Source: Tachypleus tridentatus (taxonomy: Eukaryota > Arthropoda > Merostomata > Xiphosura > Limulidae). From it: a DNA stretch of 64,000 nucleotides. The position numbers and the translations under genes are program-made. Below the pieces are notes generated by a model. That model did no database searches and was not told where the DNA came from. It saw only the letters and a list, made by a program, of their open reading frames with translations. Positions within the stretch are counted from its first letter, which is position 1; every line of letters begins with the position of its first letter. Shown here in pieces: positions 26,701 to 38,700 of the stretch. The stretch spans positions 21,011,396 to 21,075,395 of the forward strand of contig NC_134833.1 in NCBI RefSeq assembly GCF_004210375.1. The letters run 5' to 3'.

Positions 26701-29700
26701 TGTATGTTACTTTTTCTCAAAGATAATTTTAAAGAATATTTCCCATTGCTTTGTGTCATCTTCAAGCTGATGCATTTCTGTTTCATCCTAGAGTATTCAG
26801 TTTTCACTTGAGCCTAATACAACATTACCTTGTTTCTGTTGATTCACAGCAGTTTCTTCCCATTTTATCTTTTCACAGAAACGACTTTTGCGTTTAGTAA
26901 GTTGCTACATTCATAACGTACAATGAAAGTACACTTTTTCACGACTGCTTCATTTAAACTAAATAGTTTTAAACTTTGGGTTTACTTCAGTTTAAGTGAT
27001 GAATAACACTTCTAATGCACATTCCATCTCTTATTTTTCTTTGTTTTAACTGAAAGTGATCACAGAAACAGTTTTATATAATTCTAATACTGATTTAGAA
27101 CCAGTTCATTCTCCATGAAGTGTTTGATAGCTCATTGTTTACTGATTTCTCTAGTTAAGGCTATTATAAAATTTATATGTATAACTCTGAACTTTTGTGC
27201 CATAGTTACAATAAAGCGTGTGTGATTCATAATGATGAGAAAACCACTTGGAGTAAAAACATATTCTCAAGAGAGCTGGTACAGGTATTAGCACTTTAAT
27301 TAAAATAATGTATGAAACAAGGTTTTGACCTTCTTAGGTCATCTTCATCGAAGAGTTAACCTGAAGATGGCCTGAGAAGGTTGAAACATTATTGTGTACT
27401 TTATTTTAAAGTTTTAATACCCATACCAGCAGTCATGAGAATACAGTGAAAAATCTACTTCATTAAAATTCTTAACAAATGTTTGAAATATTTTTGTCAG
27501 GATGAAAGGTGTTTTTCTCTGTTTTATTGTGTTTGGTAGTAAAACAAGTGGAAGAGTAGACTAACTTTCTACTTATGGATAACAAATTTTCTAAACATCA
27601 GTGACACCTTTGGGCATGTGACACCAGGTTTGAAACATATGCATTATGAATAGTTTTTTGATATGACATATTTGATTCAGGATTTTGATAAGAAATGTTG
27701 GAGTCACCTTTTTCACTTTTGCTAACACTAAAAGGGTTTAAATGTTTTATTTTTTTCTGGGTTTCTGTGATAAAACTTTAAAGGACACACAACATTGCAC
27801 CAAAAAATGCTACGTTTAGCCAGCTATACAATGTATTTGGCAATGCTGTTCTTTAAAATTATCTAATATTTTCTGATTTATAGAATTCCCAAGATATATG
27901 TGTATGTATGATCTAATGAATAGCTTAAATACAATGTGTAAATACATGATTATTTTTTCTTATTTATTAAATTTTATTCTTGGAAGAAAAAGTGATAAAT
28001 AAGCATGTTCTTTCTGCCTTACTGATTTTTCTGATGAATCTAAGTATTTTCTAGCCATATTCTTTTTCAATAGGCATGTGTGTGATCTACCCATGACACA
28101 CACTAGGACAGTCTAGGAATCAGTGTTGTTACTGTATTTGTTTTTTCTTCACAGAGGCCATTAGCTCAACCCTATCCCCAGCCTACACAAAGATCTGTGC
28201 TCAGTGGGGTAAGGTTATTCTTTTCCATCTTGCATAAAATCTTTACTAAAAGTGTCCTATTTCTCTGTTAGCTAGCACAGAGAAGGAGATAATATATATG
28301 AAGCTTAATATGTCCTAACTTTTAATTTAGAGAAGTACAAGTTTTTTATAGTTTTATGTACATTTTTAGTCGAGGCCAGTGCTACTCGTAGGATGTGAAG
28401 GATTTTTTTTATGATAGATTGAGAGGTGTTTTATTATTTGTAAAATGCAAAAAAGAGAAAACCTTTGTATACATAACATTGAGTTATTGATGCTTTTAAA
28501 AGTATTAGTTAATGTTGTCAGTTACTTTGCAATTTTCTTTTTTAAATTAGTAGAGTAGAATTGTAATTTTAATCATGTCTTTGAGGCATCAATTTAAATA
28601 GTAAATTTATGGTCCTGGTTTTATCTAATAAAAGTGATAAAAATATATTTAATAAAGCATAAAACTAGGACCATAACTTTGCCCTTAAAAGTACCAGTTT
28701 CATATGACGTGGTTAGCCATTTCATTATGGGTTGGGTGAAATTTACCCAGCTAATAACCATAAAAGTGATCATTACTGTGATAATGTATACATAATGGTA
28801 ATTGTTAAACATTACAAGGTTTTTGAGTACAGTTTAAAGGTTTTTTGTTTTTTTTAAATAAAATATTAAGTTTTTAATTAAAGGTTTTTCTTGAGTTTTT
28901 TTCTTTCTGGGTGTTGATTGTCCATCATTCAAAGTAATTTTGATTTTAAGATTAAAGATGCTTTTACGCATCAGAACATTTTAAAATTTCACATGTGAAA
29001 TCTTTATAACCTCCAGGTAATTATGAAACTTTTTTTTAAATAAAAACTTTATTTTATGTTATTTTCACTACTGTAACCCTCTATGGGTTAGTTCAATTTG
29101 ACCAACTTTGTAACCTCCATTTAAAAAAAAAAAAAAAAGGATTTTTTTTTTCCAAAATGACTACAGATTATAACAAAACAAAAATGTTTAATTTGATTAA
29201 CTTAATTTTCATAACACTATACATATATATTTATTTTTATTATGTTAACCTCTCAGCAGTGCATGTCTAACATTATAGAAGCAGAAGTTGCAATGACATA
29301 GCACATGTGCACTCATGTTACCTTATTGAAGAATATGAAATTGGCCTTTACAAAGTGACCTGTCTTGGCTGTGATATGTAGACTAGTATTTTGTAAAATA
29401 CAGTCACATTTCAGTTTTAACACATTACATATGCATATACATTTTTACAAATAAGCTTTAAAACCTATTTTTTCTTAGAACATAAAACAGTAAATAATGA
29501 AGTTAAACAAACACTCATCTCTGTGTACTCATTTACTGCTTGTCACAGGTTGCTAAGCTTTATAAACTTTCACACACAGATGATATGAAATGTTATAATG
29601 TTTTTAGGTTTTATATATAAACACACTTTAGAATTCCATTATAATTTATTGAGTTTAGTAACTAAGCTGTGTATAGGTTTAAAAAATCTGAAATCTCAAC

Positions 29701-32700
29701 CACACTAAAGACTCAACTTGTCATTTCAAAAATTTATATCAAAATAACGATATTGATGTTATAAAACTTGAAAATTGCTGAGAAGGCCACTAGGGGACAT
29801 TCTGAGTTTTTAATTGGTTATTCACAAGTCATAGACAAAAGTATATGTAAGGGAGCATTTTCAAAAATGAAAAGAGGAGAGAGGGGCAAGTGAATGATTC
29901 AGTACACGAGTTATATTTGAGTAAATAAAAAAGATGGGTTCTTACTTGATTTGCTAGCTTGACAATATTAATGAGTTTCTAGTTTGTAAGAAACTCTAGA
30001 CTTTGTGTTTGGAAATCACAAACATCTAATTTGAATTGATGCTACATTCATCATACCACATGATACACAAAAATCAATATTTACTTTTAAGTTAATTTAA
30101 ATAATGGATCATACTAAAATTTGAATTATCTATGATTTTATACCAAACTTATTGATATACATTCATAAAATAGTAGTTTATTAAGATTTTGAATATGAGT
30201 GAACAAATGAGGTTTGACATAGCCTTTGACCTGTGACCCATCGCAGTAGGGTTAAAACTATAATTCTAGTCTCTACTTTCTTTAATTAGTAGGATAGAGT
30301 TAGAAAGTTTTAAGCATGTCCTTGATGTACTACCTTAAATAATAAAGCCAAGTTTAATTTTTCATTAAACATTTCATTTTACCTGGGTTTATTACATTAT
30401 GTAAGTCCTAGTAGATGTGTAAGTTTTTGTGTTCATTAAAGTTTAATTTACCAATCATGTGCACATTAGTGTTGTAACTGTAGCCAGGTTCTAGTCTTGA
30501 TGGTTTTTGTAAGAAAATGATTATAGCATGAGTACTGATCTAAGATATATATTTTACATTGTGGTGTGTGTGTACAAAAAATTATGGGTATTGTCTGTGT
30601 AATTCTTTCTTAGTACATAACTAAGAATGTTAAATTTTATCATGTACACTGTTGTATGTTTTTTCCTTTAAATATTTAAGTTTATAAAATTAATTTTGTT
30701 ATCAAATAATTTTCAAGTTTCACTTTCACACAATTATGTTTTTGGTCTTTTATCATTTGTATAATTACCTTGAACTTGAGCATGTAAACCTTAAACCAGT
30801 GTGTTCAGCTGTGCCTGCATGTTTCCAAACTGTACCAGTGTATTTCTGTACATAGAAACACATGTCAATCATAGTTTTATGTACAACCACATATGTGCAG
30901 TTCTCAGATAGATAAAAAACTTGGATGAAGTGTTTGCTTTAATGTATATACAATTACTTTTGGTTTTTGAAGTAGTGAAAGGTTATTAACTTGTCATTGG
31001 TACTGGTTACTGATGGGAAAATAACTGATTAGTAGGTAGTGTGCATATGTTTCATGTGAGCAAGTTTCATAAACAGTGTTTAGTAGTTACATTTTCTAAA
31101 CATTTTAATTGGTTAAAAGGTATGTTTTTTCACTTTTGTTGAAATAGGATATTCATATTTGGACAATAAAAATGGATGATATATTATTGTTTGATTTTAA
31201 CAAAATTAAAATCTTCAAATAAGGAAAATAAACTAAATACATAAATTTCATATATTTAATATGATAATATCAATTAAAACAAAAAAATTAACTCACTACC
31301 TATTGCTAGTAAAGCACTCACTGACTTGCACTGTCACACCAGACCCCAAGAAGGTTTCATGGTTATCCAGAAAGTAATTGATTTTTTTAAAAAGTAATAA
31401 TTACACTATGTAACAAAGTTTTTACTTGTTCCTGGGCAGAAAGTGTTATTTCTCAGTTGCGTATGCCTAAAGTAAATGGAAAAGACCGATTTTTCTCTTC
31501 AAACTTTGCTTTGTGGCCTGGGAGCATATAACGAAACATGATGGAAGCCTATATTTGGGGGCTGATATGTGAAAGTGATTTACATAAGTTGCAAATCTTG
31601 AAACACTACTGACTTTTAAACATTTTTGCTCATTTTTGTATAACTTTGTGTGTGTGTGTAAATCTTGATTCATATGTTGTTTTATTCAGACCTTATGTAA
31701 ATGAAAATGTGCAAAAATGTCTGTTTTTACACAGAAAATATGTTAATTTCTGAATTTCATTATCCAGGTTACAAAATCAAAGTTTGAAGGGAATAATGGC
31801 CATTTTCTGTACTTTTACAATATAAGCAACTAAGAAATAACACATACTATCCAGGAACAAAATTTGTGTTACATAATGTTGTGGGTCTAACCATGAACTA
31901 AAATTAACCAATAAATATAAAGAAACCTGTTTAAACCAAAAGATTCTTAGTATTAGTTGTATTTTTACCTGTCAATTAAAATACTTAGTGAGTACAGATA
32001 TAGTTGAGTACTTGGAAGTTTATTTGTGACTGTCTAGTTACAGGCTGTAAATAAGATAATCAATAAGCATACCAATTCATTAACTAAGAACAGCCAGAGG
32101 TTTTCATAAATATTTTTTGTATTTATTAATAACAAACATTATAAGATGCTATGGCTAACAAAGGGATAAAAAAGATTTTTTATTTGTATTATTAACCCAT
32201 TCACTGTGGCCTGCTTTAAAGGCATGTGAAATTATTTCGAGCTGTTTACTGGGTACAGCACATTTGCATTCAACTGGCAGAAGCAGTGAATCAGTAGTCA
32301 GTGAGGTAATTTATATCATTTTCAATCTGGTTGAACTGTGGTTGCTAATGAGCAAAACAGATCTTGCAACAACAGAGCTTTAACTTGTGATTAGTTACAA
32401 AACAATTTGTTTTTGTGTTCATACATCAGACTTCCCAGTGAAATCTTAAGAACCCATGAAAACCTTTATCTTTTGCTAAAATCATTACCACAAAATTTTC
32501 AGTATTGTAATCATGACACTACCACAGTTGTCTGGTACTAATCTGTGAAAATATAATGATTTTGAACATTAATTCATTATCAGAACTTACATGGGAGAAT
32601 ATGGATATGGAAATTCAGACATTAGTTAAATACACATTTAGGTATATAACTTCTATATTTTGATCAGTGAAACCATAATTTGCTCTAAATTTTTAGGAGT

Positions 32701-35700
32701 AGGATCTTTTAAAAATAATTTTGCAGTTTTCCAAGCCTCGTACATGAATGTGAATCAGTGTTTAAACTCGGGTTCAAATAATGCATTTCAATCTGTTTTA
32801 TCATGAGTCAGTAATGTTGTCTTCAAATTGTAATTATACAAAATTGGTTATCAAGTTTTGAGAATGTAATAAGTCATCTGAGATTTGGTGATTGTTTTTT
32901 TTTTCTATAAAATTGATTCTAAACTACCTACTTGTTTAAATAAGCAAGTTTTTACTACTCTGTGTTCAAGATTAGCTAATTTTAGTGCACTTGTAAAGTG
33001 ACTGAATCTTAGGTTTATGGTGGAATTGGATGAACTCTTGCATAACTGGATGTTTGGGGGGATTTTATATTAAAAATTAAAGAATTGTTAACAGTCCATC
33101 TATACAGATCTTAGCAGTATGAAAAGCTTTGATCAAAAATTATATTATTATTAATTAAAAATTGTCCTTCAACTGCCATTGTCCTTTGAATGATTGGGGT
33201 ATAACTTAGTCTTTTTTTTCTGTGAGGTGTATGCTGTTTCTTTTAATTATCAAATCTGCCTTAAAATATAAACTGTCATAAAACAGAGCATTGTGAAAGG
33301 TTCTAATGACACAAAACTAAATCTGATGCACACAAAAAAATTGGACTCAAAAATATTTGATATTTCATGAGATTGCTCAGGGCCAGTGCAAGTTTCCTCT
33401 ACCATTTATTTTAGGCCATATTATCCTGTACAAACTGTGTATACTGTTAACAAATGATTAGTCATGTTGGAAGCTCTACCTACCATTTTCGGTTTAATGA
33501 CTGTTTAGACTGATTTTTGGTATTTTCTTGCTTCTACCCATGGCTATAAATGTAAGTATTTAAATCTTGCTCTGTGTGTTTACAATACAAGATTTTATGA
33601 ATTATCCTGTTACTTTTGCAATCACCACCAGAGGAATTTTGTGTAGCAAAACTTTATTTGAAGTACACACATTAGTATTTCATTTACATCAGTGGTTCTC
33701 AACCTTTTTTATGCCCTGCACCCCAAAAAATTTTAATGTTTTTGCACCCCCAAGAGGTGCGAGCACCCCTGGTTGGGAACCACTGATTTACATGTTATTT
33801 AAACAGTTCCTTCACTTCAACAGATTCTCAGTTTTATTTTAGATGCCATTTAACTGAATACCATCAAGAGAATTTGAAGAAAATCAATCTTCAAGAATAA
33901 CCTATGATGATGAGAAAACTCACTTGTAGAGAAAAATATGTATGTATAAAAACAGCTGCTATGGGTTGAAAAATTTTTTATGTAGAGGAGCATACAACAT
34001 TTTGACCTTCTTCGGTCATCTTCAGATTCACAAAGAAAGAGGTAACTGACCGATAGCTGACCACATGTTTTGAAGGGGGTTGTGTAATTGAGTGTAGGAA
34101 TGTAGAGGGCATGCTTAGATATTTGATTGTATTTATTAATTTTGGTATAAAGGTGTTTCTTTGTATTGGTTTATTTTGGGCTTGAGTTGTACAGAGTAAG
34201 GCTTCTTTAATTTTGCATTTGTTTATGTTTGTTTCTTTATTCAGTATTTGAGTGTTTTCTATGGTTATGTTGTGTTTATTTGATTTGCAGTGTTGGAAAA
34301 CGTGTGAAGGTGACTTTTGTGTTCTTTGAATCTGGTTTCCATTTTTCCACTTGTTTCTCCAATATAGAAGTCATGGCAGTAATCACATTGTATTTTATAA
34401 ATAATGTTGGTGTGATGTTTGTCAGTGTAGTTTTTACATAGTATAAACCTCAGTTTTGTGCTTGGTTTTTGAATAAATTTAGTATTAACTGGAATGTCAT
34501 ATTTTGTTACTAGTTTTTGCCAAATGTTGGTTATTTGTCTGCTGATATCGGGAATTTATGGTATGCAGCAGTATATGGTTTCGTGGGATATATTTACTTT
34601 TGTTGGTTGATTTTGCTTTCTGTCTAGGTGTGTGCGTATAATGTTTTTCTACGGTTTGTAGAGGAAATTTATTGATGTTGATGAAGTATTGTTTTATTTT
34701 GTCTAATTTGTCATTAATTTTATCTGGTGAACATAGTTTTATGGCTGTGTTTATTTGGTTTCTTAGTATGTTGAGTTTTTGTTTTGTTTCATGTGCTGAG
34801 ACCCAAGGAATGTATAGTCCTGTATGGGTGATTTTTTGGTGGATTTCTGTTTTAAATTGTGTATTGATTCTTGCTTTCTTCCTGTTCACATTAAAGTTAA
34901 TGTTGGGATGTATAGAGTTAATGTGACTGAAAAACTTAAGTGTGAGTTTTGTAGATGTGAATCCCACAACCATGTTGTCTACATATCTGTACCAGTATAG
35001 TGGTGGATGTAATGCTGTGTTAATTGCTTGTGTTTGAACTTGTGTCATTAAAGAAGCCTTACTTATACAACAACTCAAGCCCAAAATAAACTAATACAAA
35101 GGAACACCTTTATACCTGTATTAATAAATATAATCAAACATCTAAGCACGCCCTCTACATTCTTACACTCAATTACACAACCCCTTTCAAACATGTGTTC
35201 AGCTATCAGTCAGTTACCTCTTTCTTTGTTTGTGAACCTGACGATGACCGAAGGTCAAAACGTTGTTTGCTCCTCTACAGAAAAACTTTTCTCAACCCAC
35301 ACCAGCCGTTTTACGTATATATTTTTCTTTATCAAGAATGTTTCTCAATAAAAGACAAACTTAAATATAGGCCTAATGTATGGCTGTCACTTGTTTAAAT
35401 ACACACAAAAGCATCACAGAATTTTACATAAAGAAAAATTAAAATTCAGCAGAAGCATGATGTGTTTTCATTTTTTAAACAGTTTCTTTAATTAATTTCT
35501 TAGTTTTATTCATTTGTTATATTTAGTCAGCATTCACTACTTGTTTTTTTATTATATTCTTAAAACAGTCGAACCTCAATTCATCAGTCTGTTTATAATT
35601 TATAAGTACCAGTATTTTATTTTATTATATTGATATTTATTTCAAATGAATCGACCAAAATGAAAAATTATATGTAAGAATATGATTTACCCTTAATAAT

Positions 35701-38700
35701 CAAAATTAGCTTAGCTAAAAAACTCAAATCATACTAGGCCTGGCATGGGTTAGTAGTTATCATGTCGTATGTTGAATCAGAAAATTTGTCATTGACTTCT
35801 TTGTAAGGATGTGCTCCTCGTTTTTAAAGACATGAATACATTATAGTAGTGAAGGTCGAATCCTATTATTATATTGAAGTAGCCCAAGAGAGCAGTTAGT
35901 GCTATTTATGAGCTGTGTTCTTTCTCGTTATCAATTTAAAATAGGAATAACTGGCACTTCAGTCCTTATAGAGCTTTGTGTGAATATTTTAAGCAATCAA
36001 ATCATACACAGAGCAGTGGAAAATTTGTTGTTGTTGATAAACAGACTGAAATATTGAAACTTTGAAGGAGAAAAAAGTTTATAATCATAATATTTATATA
36101 TTTTATGTAGAAATCTGTGGCTCGACTATCTCTTTCCGTTATTTAATTGGACATAAATAACCAATACATGTATGTAATCAGATAATTCTATATTATTGTG
36201 CCACTGTTAAATTTTACGATATTTCTGTGAACCTGAAATAGTATCAAATTTGCTGAATTTCGAAGTTAAACTTGTGTTTTTGAATTTTGAGTGACTAATA
36301 AATTAGGGGAAAAAAACTATCAAGCTTGAAATAACAGTGTGAGGTATATGTAACTTTGAGTGAACAATCTCTTACCAGATGATTCTCTATTAAAAGCAAG
36401 AGCACGAAAAAATGACCCCCACAGCTACCCACAACTGTCTTGTATTGAAGGTTTAGACAATTGTATGGTATCATCACCATTAATTTAAAACTGCGTGTAA
36501 ATAGGGGCCTGTTGTGACAGCCTAGATATGTAAACTTGAAGGCATTTCATTTCATTAAGATGCTTAGTAAGCCTTTCCTTAAATACCCATAAAGTTAATG
36601 CTTCCACCAAATCTTAAGGCAACCCATTTCCAGCTGCCCTGTTAAAAAAAAAAAACTGTATTAAGTAAAGATGGCTCCAACTCTTCCAAATTTTTTGCGT
36701 CCCCCTAGCCCTAACATTCTCATCATTAAGTATGATTTTTATTATGGGTCAGTAGTTGTTTTATAGATTTGTACTTTTATAAACTAAGTTGTAAGTTATA
36801 TAATTATTAAATTGCAGTATTTCAAGGTGTTTGAAAGGTAAATATACACACTGAGATTTTTAAAAGGCAATCTACAACTTAAACATTAAAAAATACTGTG
36901 GAAGTTTCTGTAGAAAAGCTAAACATTTACTGCATATCAAGTAATTCTTTATAGAAATGGAAAGAGAGGTTTGGATGTTTTTCATGTGAAGATCGGATTA
37001 TCTTATAATAAATCACAAATACTTCAATACACAGTCACTTTTCTATACAGATATTTTTCTAAGCAATATATATGTATCATAACAACAGAAAATATTTGAT
37101 TAAATTGGGAGCTTTTGCAGATCTGGTATTTGACTAGACTTTAAAATTTTCATGGTTAAAAAACTTGTTTGTGGTTATTTATGCACTGGTCTATTTACTC
37201 ACATATTAAAATTCTTATCAAATGAAAAAAAACAAACAGTAGATAAATACACAGTACTGTGTAAAGTAATCTTAAAATGAAGGTTAAATCTGTAATAACA
37301 AAAAATTAATTATATGAATACTAGTTGTAATACTTTCATGTATCATTTTTAGTCCAAGATTTATTTGAGAGAAAAACACGAGCCTTATTTTAGGTTTAAG
37401 TTTTATTTAGATTGAGAACGGCATATTAGAATTTAAAGACATGTCTTCTTTTTTTTCAGCATTAAAATTAGTGGTCCTACAATAAGTTTTACTATTAGTA
37501 AGTTACTCTATGTATATCACATACAAAGACAATATATCCTTGGTCTATTTTCTAGGTGAACACAGGAGGAGTGTCATTGTATGGTTACACCACCAACTCA
37601 ATCCCAGCACAATATCTACCTACTATGTATGCCACTAGACCTGGAGGAACTGTTTACTTACCAGCAGGATATGACCCAGGAACTCGTTTTGACAGTCATG
37701 GCATGCCTGTCATTCCTGTGAGTTAATGACTTGTGTTCTTTGATGTTCTGGGAGAGAGTTTTAAATTATTTTGCAATATCTGAAGAATTCGTTTTCAATG
37801 AACTTTTGATACTGTTGGTTATCTCTATGAAATGTTTTTTTCTTATTAACCCTTTAGTCCAGGTGGATCCATTATATCATACTCTTGAAATTAGCATTTT
37901 CTAGACTAGTAAACTGATCATAAATATCAGTGGAGGTTTGTGTTTTAGATAAGAACATATGGAAATTTGGGAAGGTGTTTGAAATAATTCTTATCACAAA
38001 GTCAAAATTCATATAAGAAAGAATTGATAAGTGCTGGAAGCCAAAGTTTTGAATTGGCAGACAAAAAAAAAGGTTAGTTGGGTGTATGAGGTAAAACGAT
38101 GTTAAGATGGGTACTCCAAGCAAATAATTTGAATGTCAGATATCACTTGATGGTATGTAGTCCACTGCAAAGTATATCCACTAATGGCAAAAGAAATAAT
38201 GATAATTATTAATCTGTATTGGATATTTTAAATCCAACCTTATTGTTTGAAGGTCTTGTAATTGTTTGGTGAGATAGAAAAAATTTAAATTAAGAATTAC
38301 AGTGGCAACAACTTTTCTCTGATGTATGATACTTGATTTGAAACTGCTACTTGCCTTTTAGGAATTTTCTATAAAATTTCTAGAGTGATGAGTAAATCTT
38401 AACAGAAACCTGTTATTTAAATGTTTTCTTCTCTGAAAGATAAATTTTTAATGTATATAGGAATTAAATTTATAAATGAAGTTAGAGAATGTTCAATAAC
38501 CTAACATTTATCTACTTAAAACTATATATATATTAAGATATTTTGGAGTGAAGTACACATTACAACCCTGATGCATTAATGTATCTGTAAAATATTGCTA
38601 GTTTATTTAATGAAATATATCTTTCTACAGCCTGTACCTCCTGGAGTTGCTCCTAATGCTGCTCAGTTAGCCATGATGCAGGGGAACTCTATGATGGTAG

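Larger units (their letters stand above)
33905..35330 (-). mobile_element. Penelope-like retroelement, 5'-truncated, with an inverted tail copy
   Basis: The - strand carries a PLE reverse transcriptase fragment (34497-35084) and further down, near 34150-34440, a decayed GIY-YIG endonuclease region ending at 33905. On the right, 35050-35330, the terminal PLE segment occurs again but in + orientation, so the element is bounded by inverted copies of the same terminus ('gtagaggagcata' at the left versus 'tgctcctctacag' at the right). Inverted terminal arrangements are well known for Penelope-type elements. Frameshifts and stops show it is inactive. Confidence 0.82.

Noticed and set aside
34672..34926. 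84-codon + strand frame
   Set aside because: It is the shadow of the Penelope-like reverse transcriptase on the - strand.
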